A stretch of DNA of 64,000 bases from Bradyrhizobium sp. CSA112 (GCF_029051645.1 NZ_JAACFS010000001.1:806001-870000), one strand, 5' to 3'; positions 7,449 to 15,899 are shown, numbered from the stretch's first letter. Numbers and translations are program-made. Notes: generated by a model from the letters alone, not told the origin.

Positions 7449-8510
7449 ATGAATCCACTGTTCACCCCGGTCCGCCTTGGCCGCTACATGCTTCCCAACC
7501 GGCTGGTCATGGCGCCCATGACCCGCAGCCGCGCCGCCTTCGACGGTACGCCGGGAGAGCTGGCCACCGAATATTATGCCCAGCGCGCCAACGTCGGCCT
7601 GATCGTCACCGAAGGTACCCAGCCCTCGGATGACGGCCAGGGCTATCTCACCACCCCGGGTATCTACACTCCCGCCCATGTCGCCGGCTGGCGAAAGATC
7701 ATTTCCGCCGTGCACGACAAAGGCGGCCACATCTTCATCCAGCTCATGCATGCCGGACGCATGTCGCATCCCGACAACACGCCGCATCACCGTCAGGGCG
7801 TCGCGCCGTCCGCGATCGCGCCGGGGACGGGCATGTTCACGGCGACCGGGATGCAGGACATTCCCACGCCGCGCGCGCTGACGACCGAAGAAGTGCGCCA
7901 GACCGTCGCCGATTTCCGCCACGCGGCCCGCTCAGCGATCGAGGCCGGCGCCGACGGCGTCGAGATTCACGGCGCGAACGCCTACCTCGTCCAACAGTTC
8001 TTCGCGCCGAGTGCCAACACGCGCACGGACGAATATGGCGGCTCCATCGAGAACCGCGCCCGCTTCGCCGTCGAGGTCGCCACCGCGATCGCAGAGGAGA
8101 TCGGCGCGGACCGAACCTCGATCCGCCTGTCCCCGGGCACGACCATGTGGGGGATCGACGAAGGCGCCGAAGGGCCGGATCTCTACCGCCATCTGGTCGC
8201 CGAACTCGACAAGCTCGGGCTCGCCTATGTGCACATCATGCACCAGGGCAACGAGCCATTGCTGGCCGACATTCGCAAGCTCTGGCACCAATCGCTGATC
8301 CTCAACCGGCCGGGTCGTCCGCGCGACCATATCGGCGCCGACGTAGCTTCGGGGTTGGCCGATCTCGAAGCCTATGGCCAGATGGTCCTTGCCAATCCGG
8401 ACTTCATCGTGCGGCTGAAGGCCAATGCAGCGATGAACGAGGCAGACCACAACACCTTCTTCGGTGGCACCGCGCGCGGCTACATCGATTACCCCGCCCT
8501 GAGCGCCTAG
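7449..8510 (+). CDS. Old yellow enzyme-family alkene reductase (NemA-like)
   Basis: A 353-residue FMN-dependent TIM-barrel ene-reductase using NAD(P)H to reduce activated C=C bonds, nitrate esters or similar electrophiles. Seen are the N-terminal LFTPVRLGRYMLPNRLVMAP, the FMN-phosphate region IFIQLMHAGR, the active-site stretch VEIHGANAYLVQQFFAP followed by NTRTDEYGGSIENR, and VLANPDFIVRLK near the end. Length is typical. It is divergent from a LysR regulator, like nemR-nemA pairs, which fits an electrophile-induced detoxification role. Confidence 0.93.
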   Translation: MNPLFTPVRLGRYMLPNRLVMAPMTRSRAAFDGTPGELATEYYAQRANVGLIVTEGTQPSDDGQGYLTTPGIYTPAHVAGWRKIISAVHDKGGHIFIQLMHAGRMSHPDNTPHHRQGVAPSAIAPGTGMFTATGMQDIPTPRALTTEEVRQTVADFRHAARSAIEAGADGVEIHGANAYLVQQFFAPSANTRTDEYGGSIENRARFAVEVATAIAEEIGADRTSIRLSPGTTMWGIDEGAEGPDLYRHLVAELDKLGLAYVHIMHQGNEPLLADIRKLWHQSLILNRPGRPRDHIGADVASGLADLEAYGQMVLANPDFIVRLKANAAMNEADHNTFFGGTARGYIDYPALSA

Positions 8511-8638
8511 GGTTCGCGGCCATTCCAGTCGCCCAGCTCCAGCGGGTGGGCTCGCACGGAATGGCCGCCGTTCTCACAAGGCTGTCTCGTATCGGCAGCT
8601 TTCATGGTCTCAGTTCTCAGCGCAGGCCGAATGGCGCC

Positions 8639-9505
8639 CTAGAGACGAAGGATCTTGATGAGGGCGGCATGCTCTTCGGGGCCGTAGCCAGCGTCGATCG
8701 CGCGCTTGAAAAGGGCGGCGGCGAAGGCCGGCACCTCGTGATTTATACCCGCTTCGTGTGCTTGGCGGACGAGGCGAATGATGTCGCTGCCTGAGGTCTT
8801 CAGCGAGCTTTCCGGTGAGCCGTAGTCATTCGTCTGGATGACTTCGCCCAAATGCCTGGCTTCGGCGCCAAGGATCGGAGAAATGTTCGCCAGCAACGCG
8901 CCGTAAGCGTCGACGCGCATTCCTTCTGCCTCCAGGATGAGAGCGCCGTGGCAGAGGCCGATCCATTGACCCATCAGATAAGAGAGCACGGCGGCCGCCA
9001 TCGCAGACGCCTCACCGATCGCCTCGCCTGTATGGCTTAGACCACCGGCGAGCACCCGGAGATCCGCTTCCACGCGGCCGAATGTCTGCGTTGGCCCCGA
9101 GACGAGGATCGCCGTTTCGGCGCCGCCGATCTGGCTTGGCCAAGCCAGGATCGTGCCATCGAGATAACTGATGCCGTTGGAGCGGGCCCAGGCGGCACCG
9201 TCGCGCGCCTCATTGGGCGTGCCATTGCCCAATTGGACCAATGTACGCCCTCCAAGCGCCGCTGCGGTTTCCGGCGCTTCGAGAATATCGCGTGCGGCTT
9301 GATAATCGGATACGCATATAATTGTGATCGGGCTTGCAGCCACGGCAGCAGACGCGCTTTCTGCGAGCGCTGCCCCCTCGGCGGTCAGCGCCGCGGCCTT
9401 GGCAACGCTACGGTTCCAGACCGTCACGCGACGGTCAGCGCGCATCAAGGCGCGCGCCAGAGCCGATCCCATCTCGCCGAGGCCAATGATTGTTGCGTCG
9501 CTCAT
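8639..9505 (-). CDS. NAD(P)-dependent reductase of the 3-hydroxyisobutyrate dehydrogenase/imine reductase type
   Basis: A 288-residue protein. The N-terminal Rossmann domain has IIGLGEMGSALARALMRA and the NADP-type VTVWNRS; the C-terminal helical domain (GEASAMAAAVLSYLMGQWI, then HGALILEAEGM) forms the dimer-swapped active site. YLDGTILAWPSQIG and ILVSGP resemble bacterial imine reductases/reductive aminases more than true hydroxyisobutyrate dehydrogenases, but I cannot separate them for certain. The ATG at 9505 follows GGGAATAAG. It is divergent from an HxlR regulator at 9617. Confidence 0.85.
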   Translation of the reverse strand: MSDATIIGLGEMGSALARALMRADRRVTVWNRSVAKAAALTAEGAALAESASAAVAASPITIICVSDYQAARDILEAPETAAALGGRTLVQLGNGTPNEARDGAAWARSNGISYLDGTILAWPSQIGGAETAILVSGPTQTFGRVEADLRVLAGGLSHTGEAIGEASAMAAAVLSYLMGQWIGLCHGALILEAEGMRVDAYGALLANISPILGAEARHLGEVIQTNDYGSPESSLKTSGSDIIRLVRQAHEAGINHEVPAFAAALFKRAIDAGYGPEEHAALIKILRL

Positions 9506-9574
9506 GATCTTATTCCCTTTGATGCCACGGCAGTCTTCGCCGCAAGGCACAGATCGGGTACAGTCTCCTTCAAA

Positions 9575-9606
9575 TCAATTACTTACATAAATGTAGCCAC
9601 TTACCA
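9575..9606. promoter_or_regulatory. Candidate HxlR-binding region
   Basis: Between the divergent reductase and hxlR-type genes the sequence reads ATTACTTACATAAATGTAGC followed by CACTTACC. It contains two direct ACTTAC half sites about 18 bp apart, plus a TACAT-AAATGTA partial inverted repeat. The HxlR assignment is inference from position. Confidence 0.4.
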
Positions 9607-9616
9607 GGAGGTTCGT

Positions 9617-9979
9617 GTGAAAACCGAAACGACTAAGCGAGCAGGCGCTTGCGGCCTCAACGACGCGCTTGGCGTCATCGGCGGCAAGTGGAAATCGACG
9701 ATTCTTTGGGATCTGCACCTTCGGCCGGTTCGCTTCGGCGCGCTTCGCCGACGCGTGCCCGGGATCAGCGAAAAGGTTCTGTTCGAGCAGCTTCGCCAGT
9801 TGGAGGCTGCCGGCGTCGTCCGGCGTGACGCATTCGACGAAGTCCCTCTGCGCGTCGAGTACTCGCTGACGCCGGCTGGCGCGTTGCTCAACGATGCAGT
9901 GCACGCCTTGGCCGAGTGGGGCACAAAATATGCCTCAAAGCGAGATCAGGCGGTCGCTCTTGTCGAAAGCGCGGCGTGA
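9617..9979 (+). CDS. HxlR-family transcriptional regulator
   Basis: A 120-residue winged helix protein with the family's motifs: ALGVIGGKWKSTILWDLHLR, RFGALRRRVPGISEKVLFEQ, and VEYSLTPAGALL. An N-terminal cysteine (ACGLNDALG) precedes the DNA-binding domain, as in redox- and aldehyde-sensing members. The GTG start at 9617 follows AGGAGG by 5 bases. The divergent reductase gene (start 9505) is the obvious target. Direct ACTTAC repeats lie between the two genes and could be its site. Confidence 0.9.
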   Translation: MKTETTKRAGACGLNDALGVIGGKWKSTILWDLHLRPVRFGALRRRVPGISEKVLFEQLRQLEAAGVVRRDAFDEVPLRVEYSLTPAGALLNDAVHALAEWGTKYASKRDQAVALVESAA

Positions 9980-10097
9980 TCTATGAGGGTCGTAGCGAGC
10001 GTAGTTTGGATGCCGTCCTACGGGCCACGCGCTGTCATTCCATTTCCTGCGCATATGCTAGAAGCCGGCGCGCAGAAGGCCGCTAATGCTTCGTATT

Positions 10098-10165
10098 GCG
10101 CAAGCCTCGGGCATCCTATGCCGCGAGAATGCGGCCCATACCCTCCCGCTGTTTGACATCTTGAA
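10098..10165. repeat. Remnant right end of the long interspersed repeat
   Basis: The stretch ending CCGCGAGAATGCGG-CCATACCCTC matches the right end of the 5064-5662 repeat (CCGCGAGAATGCGG-ACCCACACCCTC at 5611-5638). It lies in the 568-bp stretch without an intact gene between 9980 and 10548. The rest of that stretch holds only a PIN-gene remnant. Confidence 0.65.
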
Positions 10166-10181
10166 TCAGAAGGATGCTTTC

Positions 10182-10324
10182 AGGTGCGCGCGCTTCGGGA
10201 CTGCGTGATGTTTCTTCAGGCGCAGAAACTCGGCCTGGTGGTGTTGACCGCGAATGTCGGCGACTACGATATCCTGCTCCAACTCGTCCCGGCGGGGCGG
10301 GCGCTGTTCTACCGCCAGAAATGA
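10182..10324 (+). pseudogene. C-terminal remnant of a PIN-domain (VapC-like) gene
   Basis: The frame reads VRALRDCVMFLQAQKLGL, then VVLTANVGDYDILLQLVP and a stop at 10322. This is typical of the C-terminal half of PIN-domain ribonuclease toxins, with the T-x-N-x-x-D/DYD acidic-site strand. Everything upstream is missing and replaced by the right end of the interspersed repeat. It could be misread as a 38-residue ORF from the ATG at 10208. No antitoxin gene is adjacent. I regard it as debris, not a functional toxin. Confidence 0.6.
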
Positions 10325-10548
10325 GGCCGCGGCCGAACTCAGACCGTCCTGAGGTGTAAGCGCAAAGATCGTCGCCACGCCGGCTGCTGTAGCATCCCGC
10401 TGATCATGGCACGCATTGCGATAGGTCAGTCAGGTTGTATGCCGCAATGCCATTGTGAATGGACGTGAGCTATTGTCATTTGATCCGATCGAAGGCACTG
10501 ACTAGTGGAGTGATCCTCTGGGGGCCTTGCAGTCAAGGGGAGGCGTCC

Positions 10549-11724
10549 ATGACTGATCTCAGGGTCACGATCAAAAATACCTCCGACAGCGGCGGCACGT
10601 TTTTGACGCCGGCCTGGCTCGGCTTCCACGATGGAAGCTTCGATCTGTTCAACGTCGGCGAAGCGGCTTCGCCGGGGCTCGAGCAATTGGCCGAGGACGG
10701 CGCCGCCGCGATACTTGGCAATGAGCTCGTCGCCGCAGATGCCGACGGACAGGGTTTGATTGTCCCCGGCGCCGCCGGCCCGATCGCGACGCAGGAGACC
10801 ACCTCGGCCATCCTCGACGTCGACGGTGTCTCCAATCCCTTCGCCAGTTTCGGATCGATGATTATCCCGTCGAACGATGCGTTCATCGGCACGGATGAGG
10901 CGTTGCGGCTGTTCGATGCCCAGGGGCGCTTCCTCGGCGAGACGACAATCACATTCGCGGGCAAAGATGCTTACGACGCCGGCACCGAAGTAAACACCGA
11001 ACTTGACGCGGCCTTCATCAACCAGACCGCGCCCAACACTGGCGTGGATGAGGGCGGTGTCGTTCACCTCCATCCCGGATTCAACGGCTCTCTGGGCAAC
11101 CCGGTCGGCGAAGGCGACCAGATCATCCTCGGTGGCTTCAATGAGGCCGGCGAGTTCATTGATCCGATCGCGGCCGACTTCACCCGTCCCGGCGCCCAGC
11201 TCGCTGAAGTCCACATCAACACGGTTCGCTTTCGGGAAGGAACGGACGACCGCGATCTGATCATCGGCCGCGGAGACGATGACCTTGTCACGGCGGGCGG
11301 GGGTGACGACACGGTGTTTGGTGGCGCTGGCTGGGATGTTGTCGATGGCGGCACCGGCGATGACTGGATTTTTGGCGGCCGGGGCGACGACCAGCTCAAT
11401 GGCGGCGCCGGCGATGACAAGATCTTCGGCGGCCCGGGCGACGACCTGATTGCCGGCGGGGAGGGCAACGACTGGATAGCGGGCGGTGGGGGGGCCGACA
11501 CGTTCATGTTCCAGGGCGGCGACGGCAACGACGCGATTGTGGGGTTCGGCAAGGACGACCAGATCGCACTCAATGTCGAGGGCGTCGACAGCTTCGAGGA
11601 CGTGCTTGCGCACGCGACACAACGCAATTCCGGCGTCGTCATCGACTTCGGCGACGACGGCAGCATTTTCCTGCCAGGAGAGTCGGTCCGTGGTCTTTCG
11701 GCCGATAACTTGCTGTTCGCCTAG
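10549..11724 (+). CDS. Spondin-domain protein with RTX calcium-binding repeats
   Basis: A 391-residue protein without a signal peptide. Residues about 1-225 form a spondin_N-like domain (MTDLRVTIKNTSDSGGTFLT and PAWLGFHDGSFDLFNVGEAA). Residues about 235-330 carry tandem GGxGxDxUx nonapeptides (GGRGDDQLNGGAGDDKIFGG) that bind calcium as a parallel beta-roll. The tail (DFGDDGSIFLPG, ADNLLFA) looks like a type I secretion signal. Export through a type I ABC system is inferred from the family; no such system is nearby. The start follows GGGGAGG. A second RTX gene lies at 14880. Confidence 0.9.
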   Translation: MTDLRVTIKNTSDSGGTFLTPAWLGFHDGSFDLFNVGEAASPGLEQLAEDGAAAILGNELVAADADGQGLIVPGAAGPIATQETTSAILDVDGVSNPFASFGSMIIPSNDAFIGTDEALRLFDAQGRFLGETTITFAGKDAYDAGTEVNTELDAAFINQTAPNTGVDEGGVVHLHPGFNGSLGNPVGEGDQIILGGFNEAGEFIDPIAADFTRPGAQLAEVHINTVRFREGTDDRDLIIGRGDDDLVTAGGGDDTVFGGAGWDVVDGGTGDDWIFGGRGDDQLNGGAGDDKIFGGPGDDLIAGGEGNDWIAGGGGADTFMFQGGDGNDAIVGFGKDDQIALNVEGVDSFEDVLAHATQRNSGVVIDFGDDGSIFLPGESVRGLSADNLLFA

Positions 11725-11732
11725 ATGTCGTC

Positions 11733-11759
11733 CGGGCATCGACATTATGCCGATGCCCG
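11733..11759 (+). terminator. Hairpin after the RTX gene
   Basis: A perfect 9-bp inverted repeat, CGGGCATCG (11733-11741) and CGATGCCCG (11751-11759), sits 8 bp after the stop codon. There is no following T run, so it may be a terminator of the factor-assisted kind or only an mRNA 3'-end hairpin. Confidence 0.5.
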
Positions 11760-11924
11760 TATGGGCCGGAGCACTATTCACTCGGGGTGGGCACGCAAAG
11801 CGCGCCCACCGCACAGGACGCCAAGCGCGTAGAGCGGAATAGCTTAGCCGAAGGCGTAATAGACCGTGTTGGCTCACTGGGACGAAATGGCAAGCGGGAT
11901 TTTGCGCGGCGAATGTCGCAGTTG

Positions 11925-12105
11925 GAATTGCAGTGACAGTGCTGGAGATTGCAACAGCGACTTAAGACCACGTTCACTCGGTCCCGCTTCATGCATACGC
12001 AATCCAGCGCTGCTATGGACTGCATCGCTTCGCTAGCGACAAGAAAGTTGGCTTATCGAGCGCGACAAGCTTGGCGTGACAGCAAATTAATTCTGATTTT
12101 CAAAG
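11925..12105. repeat. Degenerate left end of the long interspersed repeat
   Basis: GAATTGCAGTGACAGTGCT, GCGACTTAAGACCACG and CAAATTAATTCTGATTTTC align with the left end of the 5064 repeat (GAATTACGGTGACAGTGCAC, GTGACTTAAGGCCGCG, CAAATCACTTCTGATTTTCC), with about 70 bp of extra sequence inserted. This accounts for much of the 387-bp gap between the RTX gene and the gene at 12113. I see no coding signal in the rest. Confidence 0.6.
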
Positions 12106-12112
12106 GCCGGTC

Positions 12113-12454
12113 TCATCGGTACTGCGGACACCGATGGACGTAGTCCCAGGGAATGTCATATACGCACGTGAAGCGGAGATCGTCTGACGTTTTTGGTGGC
12201 GGAGCCTCCACGACCGGTCGGTCGACCTCATTCGGCAGACCATAGAAGACGCCGCCGCCTGCCGGCCAGAAGCCAGTTACTCCCCGATGATGGTGATGGG
12301 GATGGTGCATCGATCGGTTGAACGTTGGGAAAGCCGGGCGCGGCGGAGCAACTCCCGGACCGTGCGCTACTCCCGGATCGGCAAATGCCTCGTTCGCGCC
12401 AAGGACAAGCGCGACCGCACTGAGAGAGGCGATAAACGTCGTTCTATAGGTCAT
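12113..12454 (-). CDS. Small secreted protein of unknown function
   Basis: A 113-residue protein. The N-terminal signal peptide (FIASLSAVALVLGANEAFA, cleavage likely after AFA-DP) is followed by a Pro/His-rich mature chain with HHPHHHH and a C-terminal CVYDIPWDYVHRCPQYR whose two cysteines could form a disulphide. No family is recognised. The His cluster may bind metal (speculative). I chose the ATG at 12454 over a GTG three codons upstream. It is monocistronic, with the repeat remnant downstream. Confidence 0.6.
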   Translation of the reverse strand: MTYRTTFIASLSAVALVLGANEAFADPGVAHGPGVAPPRPAFPTFNRSMHHPHHHHRGVTGFWPAGGGVFYGLPNEVDRPVVEAPPPKTSDDLRFTCVYDIPWDYVHRCPQYR

Positions 12455-12688
12455 GGCACTCACCCACTCGTAGGTTACTGGGCAGCATTTCCCAAGACGC
12501 TAAGCCGTGCCTTTCGTGCCCGCAAAGGCATACTTAATTTTTAGTTAAGGCGTAATCTTAATGGAGCGACGCACTCCGGATCATACCGCCGTTCGCCGGC
12601 CACGACACACCGCTTTGGGTCACTTGTGCGGCATCTAGCGTTTCTTCGTCACGCCTGGTCGGGCGGGAACGCTCGGAAGTTCTGGCTG

Positions 12689-13087
12689 TCAGGGATTAGG
12701 ATTCCAGCCACCGCTGCCGTACTCGCGGGTAATAATTTCGAGGAGATGTCCGTTCCGCTCCTTGAAGTATATGCCACGCCCGCCGTCGTGATGGTTGATC
12801 TTGCCCGGTTGAGTTTGTCCAGGGTCGGCCCAGTGGGGAAGCTCCCGTTCCCGGATCCTGCCGAAGATCTCGTCGAACTCGCTTTCGCTGGTCAGAAACG
12901 CATAGTGCTGCGGAGTAATGTCGCCATCGACATTCATGTAGTCGAGGTTGGCGCCGTTTTCGGTGGTCACCATGTAAAATGGCCCCCATCGCCGTGGGGC
13001 CGGGAGACCGAGCATCTCGGCCAGGAATGTTGCCGATGCCTTGCTATCGTGGGTCGAAAGGATCGTATGATTGAAGTGGATGGCCAT
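12689..13087 (-). CDS. VOC-family protein
   Basis: A 132-residue single-module VOC protein with the family's opening (IHFNHTILSTHDSKASATFL), GPFYMVTTENGANLDYMN, QHYAFLTSESEFDEI, and the end strand GIYFKERNGHLLEIIT. The His near the start (NHTI), the central His (PQHYAF) and the Glu near the end (LLEI) match the metal-ligand positions of VOC enzymes, so it may be catalytic. The substrate is unknown. The upstream region holds no partner gene. Confidence 0.85.
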   Translation of the reverse strand: MAIHFNHTILSTHDSKASATFLAEMLGLPAPRRWGPFYMVTTENGANLDYMNVDGDITPQHYAFLTSESEFDEIFGRIRERELPHWADPGQTQPGKINHHDGGRGIYFKERNGHLLEIITREYGSGGWNPNP

Positions 13088-13303
13088 GGCGATCTCCCGA
13101 AACAGAAAGTTTCATCGTTCTGCGGCGTGGAGCTGATTTAACCGGGTTGCAAGCCATATCGTTCCAGCGACGAAAGTTGGACGCGGGATCGCATGACGGT
13201 GGCGGAGCCCCGCGCTGAAAATGCTGTTCCCTGCGGATGCCAGGACAGTTGAGGCCATGCAAAGCGCTAGTAATGCCGGTTGCCCGGAACGCGCCGCCGC
13301 AGC

Positions 13304-13714
13304 CTAGCCCTTTCCCGGCAGCAATTGGTCGAGCGTAATTTTCGAAAGCGCTTGCTCAAAGCGGGCTGCGGCTTCGGACAATGCGCACGACAAAGCGCGG
13401 TTGGCGGAACGTTCGACAACGCATTTGGGATGATCGTCGCTGGTGGCTATCGTGAAGGGTGATCCCGGCTCGAACGCCTTGTAGATATTCAGGAACGTGA
13501 TCTCGTGAAGCGGCCGCTCGAGCTGCCATCCGCCTTTCGGCCCCCGCTCGGAAGAGACATAACCGCCTTCACGGAGCGCGCCCATGATACGTCGGACGAC
13601 GACCGGGTTGGTGTCGAGCATCGCAGCGATCGTCTCGGATGTCGCTGTGCCCTCGTTGAAACTCATGTGGACCAGCACATGAGCAACGCGGGCGAGCCTT
13701 GTGTCCTTGCTCAC
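13304..13714 (-). CDS. Rrf2-family transcriptional regulator
   Basis: A 136-residue winged helix protein: RLARVAHVLVHMSFNEG, then SETIAAMLDTNPVVVRRIMG, GGYVSSERGPKGGWQLERPL and EITFLNIYKAFEPG. The single cysteine at the usual cluster region (HPKCVVERSANRALSCALSE) is followed by one more, not the three-Cys set of IscR, so it may be a thiol switch and not an Fe-S sensor (inference). It is divergent from a thioredoxin-reductase-like gene, its likely target. Confidence 0.88.
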   Translation of the reverse strand: MSKDTRLARVAHVLVHMSFNEGTATSETIAAMLDTNPVVVRRIMGALREGGYVSSERGPKGGWQLERPLHEITFLNIYKAFEPGSPFTIATSDDHPKCVVERSANRALSCALSEAAARFEQALSKITLDQLLPGKG

Positions 13715-13762
13715 GTCGGTACCTCGCCTGATGTCATCGCAGGCTAGACCGCTTCGCCTGTT

Positions 13763-13828
13763 ATCGCAACAGACACAGTAACAAATTCGTTGACGTCTTC
13801 CCTATATCGTACTAGTAACAGTTGCGAT
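13763..13828. promoter_or_regulatory. Divergent promoter region with inverted ATCGCAAC arms
   Basis: ATCGCAAC (13763-13770) and GTTGCGAT (13821-13828) are inverted copies flanking the divergent promoters of the Rrf2 gene and the flavoprotein gene; AGTAACA occurs near each arm. A candidate Rrf2 operator by position. Confidence 0.45.
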
Positions 13829-13843
13829 TAGCGGGAGATCAGC

Positions 13844-14722
13844 ATGCACTTTGATGTCATCATTATTGGCGGCAGTTTCGCAGGGCTGTCGGCGGCGCTT
13901 CAACTGGGCCGGGCGCGCCGGACCGTGCTCGTCATCGACGCGGGGGAGCGACGCAACCGCTTTGCATCGGCCTCTCACGGTTTTCTGGGGCGCGATGGCG
14001 TTGCGCCGGGCGAGATCATCGCCGAAGCGACAAGCCAGTTGGCGCGCTATGTAACCGTCGCAACCCTGAAGGGCTCCGCGTCAAACGCGGGACGAGCGGA
14101 GGAGGGGTTTTACGTCGAGACGCACAGCGACACCTTCCATGGCAAGCGCCTGATACTTGCCGCCGGCGTCGTCGATATCCTGCCTGATATCCCGGGCCTC
14201 GCTGCTCGATGGGGCAGGTCGATCTTCCACTGCCCTTATTGCCACGGTTACGAACTCGAACGCGGCCCGATCGGCGTCCTGGCCACCAGTGCGTTGTCCA
14301 TGCATCATGCCATGATGCTGCCCGACTGGGGTCCAACCACGCTTCTGATCAACGACAGCTTTATTCCCGACGAAGCGCAATTGTCAGCTTTGGCCGGGCG
14401 GGGTGTCTCGGTGGAGGAGGGGCGCGTCCGGCAGATATTCGGTCAGCGCCCGACCGTTGAACTCGCAAATGGCCGCACCATTGAATTCGCCGGCATCTTC
14501 ACGCTTAGCCGGACCGTGGGAGGGCCGATTGCCGAACAGCTTGGCTGCGATTTGAAGGAGGGACCGCTTGGAAAATTCATCGGGGTTGATGAGCAGCAGC
14601 AAACGTCAATTCCCAAAGTATTTGCCTGTGGCGACGTTGCGCGTGTCGCCGGATCGATAGCGCTCGCAGTATCAGACGGAACCATGGCCGGCGTGGCCGC
14701 CCATCGATCCCTCATCTTTTGA
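13844..14722 (+). CDS. Thioredoxin-reductase-like NAD(P)/FAD oxidoreductase
   Basis: A 292-residue flavoprotein. It has an FAD-binding motif (DVIIIGGSFAGLSAAL), an acidic strand end (VLVIDAGERRNRF), a redox-active CPYC pair (C130, C133) in HCPYCHGYE, and the second FAD motif GDVARVAGSIALAVSDGTMA. The usual NADPH motif GxGxxA in the middle is poor (GVLATSALSMHHA), as in ferredoxin- or thiol-oxidase-type members such as HlmI/GliT, so the electron donor is uncertain. Its divergent Rrf2 neighbour suggests control by thiol stress. Confidence 0.88.
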   Translation: MHFDVIIIGGSFAGLSAALQLGRARRTVLVIDAGERRNRFASASHGFLGRDGVAPGEIIAEATSQLARYVTVATLKGSASNAGRAEEGFYVETHSDTFHGKRLILAAGVVDILPDIPGLAARWGRSIFHCPYCHGYELERGPIGVLATSALSMHHAMMLPDWGPTTLLINDSFIPDEAQLSALAGRGVSVEEGRVRQIFGQRPTVELANGRTIEFAGIFTLSRTVGGPIAEQLGCDLKEGPLGKFIGVDEQQQTSIPKVFACGDVARVAGSIALAVSDGTMAGVAAHRSLIF

Positions 14723-14733
14723 TGTCAGCTCGA

Positions 14734-14795
14734 AGGGTGGATTGGCCCAACGGGTCCGCGCGAAGCGCGGCCCGACGGGCGTATTCCACCACATG
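14734..14795. repeat. Palindromic intergenic repeat
   Basis: GGGTGGATT at the left and GTATTCCACC at the right enclose the hairpin GCGCGAAGCGCG. It is a member of the same GGGTGG family as 1881 and 60488. It lies between convergent genes, where it could act as a transcription stop. Confidence 0.55.
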
Positions 14796-14879
14796 CTCTC
14801 ATCAAGTCGAGCTGTGTGCCGCGTTCAACCGCGGCAATGGCCATCCTGCCATTCGATATTGAGAAAGGCGTTGCGCAGC

Positions 14880-15899
14880 CTATGCCAGTCGGCGCACCTC
14901 GGGAGCCCGGGCCAGACCGATCATGCGGCTTTCGCCTTTGATCTCGGCCGTCGTTCCGTCGGCAAATGCCAATGTCACGGGAGGGTACGGGCCGAGATGG
15001 AGCGTGATCTGATCCGATCCATCGCTGAAGGAAATCGTGGCCGTGCTGCCGGAAACCTCGACCTGCATCTTGTCGGCCGTCAATCCCTCTCCCAGTCTGA
15101 GGGTGGTGTCGCCACCGGCGTAAACCGTGTCCTTGCCGTCTCCGGCCGAGAACAGAACTGTGGAGCCGCGGTTGGCGAAGATCGTGTCATCTCCCGTGCC
15201 GCCAGACGCAACAGAGCCGTTATCGACCCTTAGCGTGTCGTTGCCGGAACCACCGTCGACGAAGCCCTCGCTCGACGCGGAGATCCGGTCATCGCCTTCG
15301 CCACCGCTCGCACGGCTATTGGACCATACGCTGATCACATCGTTGCCGGCGCCGCCATCGACCTGGCTTTCGGACCACGCATCGATGGAATCGTTGCCGT
15401 TGCCGCCAAGGACGACGGTATTGGACCAAGCTCGTATCGTGTCGTCGCCATCGCCGCCGTGCGCAGCGCTGTCCGACCAGATATCAATCTGGTCGTTTCC
15501 GGCCCCGCCGTAGACGGCGGATTCAGACCAGGCCCGGACGGCGTCGTCGCCGGCGCCGCCGTCCACCACGCTGCCCGACCACACATCGACCGTGTCGTTG
15601 CCGTCACCGCCATCAACAAGGCTCTTGCTCCACCCCGAAAGCCTGTCATGGCCGTCGGTTCCGCTGACGTGGGTCATGCCGAGCTCCTGAAGACGAAGCA
15701 GGAAGGCCTGTACGACCGGGGAGAGACCGATGCTGCTTGTCGTCTTCTCCGCTGCGGGATCGATGGCGGGCGCGTTCGTGGCGACCGTATTCTGCTCTAC
15801 GGCTGGACTGGTTGGACTGGACCAGGGGAATCGAGGCGGCGACGGCGGTTGAAGGATCCTCAGCGTCAAATCCCAGGAGCCCGGGCTTCCGATCTGCAT
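14880..15899 (-). CDS. RTX calcium-binding protein with an unusual Trp-Ser repeat
   Basis: A 339-residue protein without a signal peptide. A Pro-rich N-terminus is followed, from about residue 78 to 245, by at least nine 18-residue units. Each alternates a GGxGNDxI half with an AWSxSxVxGG half (examples AVRAWSESAVYGG, QIDIWSDSAAHGG). In ordinary RTX proteins both halves are GGxGxDxUx; here one is replaced by the WSxS motif. The C-terminal LTADKMQVEVSG and TISFSDGSDQITLHL resemble haemolysin-type tails. The start follows AAGGGAG. Probably exported by a type I system located elsewhere. Confidence 0.85.
   Translation of the reverse strand: MQIGSPGSWDLTLRILQPPSPPRFPWSSPTSPAVEQNTVATNAPAIDPAAEKTTSSIGLSPVVQAFLLRLQELGMTHVSGTDGHDRLSGWSKSLVDGGDGNDTVDVWSGSVVDGGAGDDAVRAWSESAVYGGAGNDQIDIWSDSAAHGGDGDDTIRAWSNTVVLGGNGNDSIDAWSESQVDGGAGNDVISVWSNSRASGGEGDDRISASSEGFVDGGSGNDTLRVDNGSVASGGTGDDTIFANRGSTVLFSAGDGKDTVYAGGDTTLRLGEGLTADKMQVEVSGSTATISFSDGSDQITLHLGPYPPVTLAFADGTTAEIKGESRMIGLARAPEVRRLA

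Noticed and set aside
10426..11877. 483-codon minus-strand frame over the RTX gene
   Set aside because: The repetitive VIxxA pattern is simply the complement of GGxGxD codons.
11985..12006. GCTTCATGCATACGCAATCC resembling the end of the methyltransferase gene at 19023
   Set aside because: A match of about 20 bases with no neighbouring similarity; could be chance or a tiny remnant, too little to call.
12287..12306. His-rich stretch as a possible metal-resistance protein
   Set aside because: Only one cluster of six His residues in a 113-residue secreted protein; not enough to claim a metal role.
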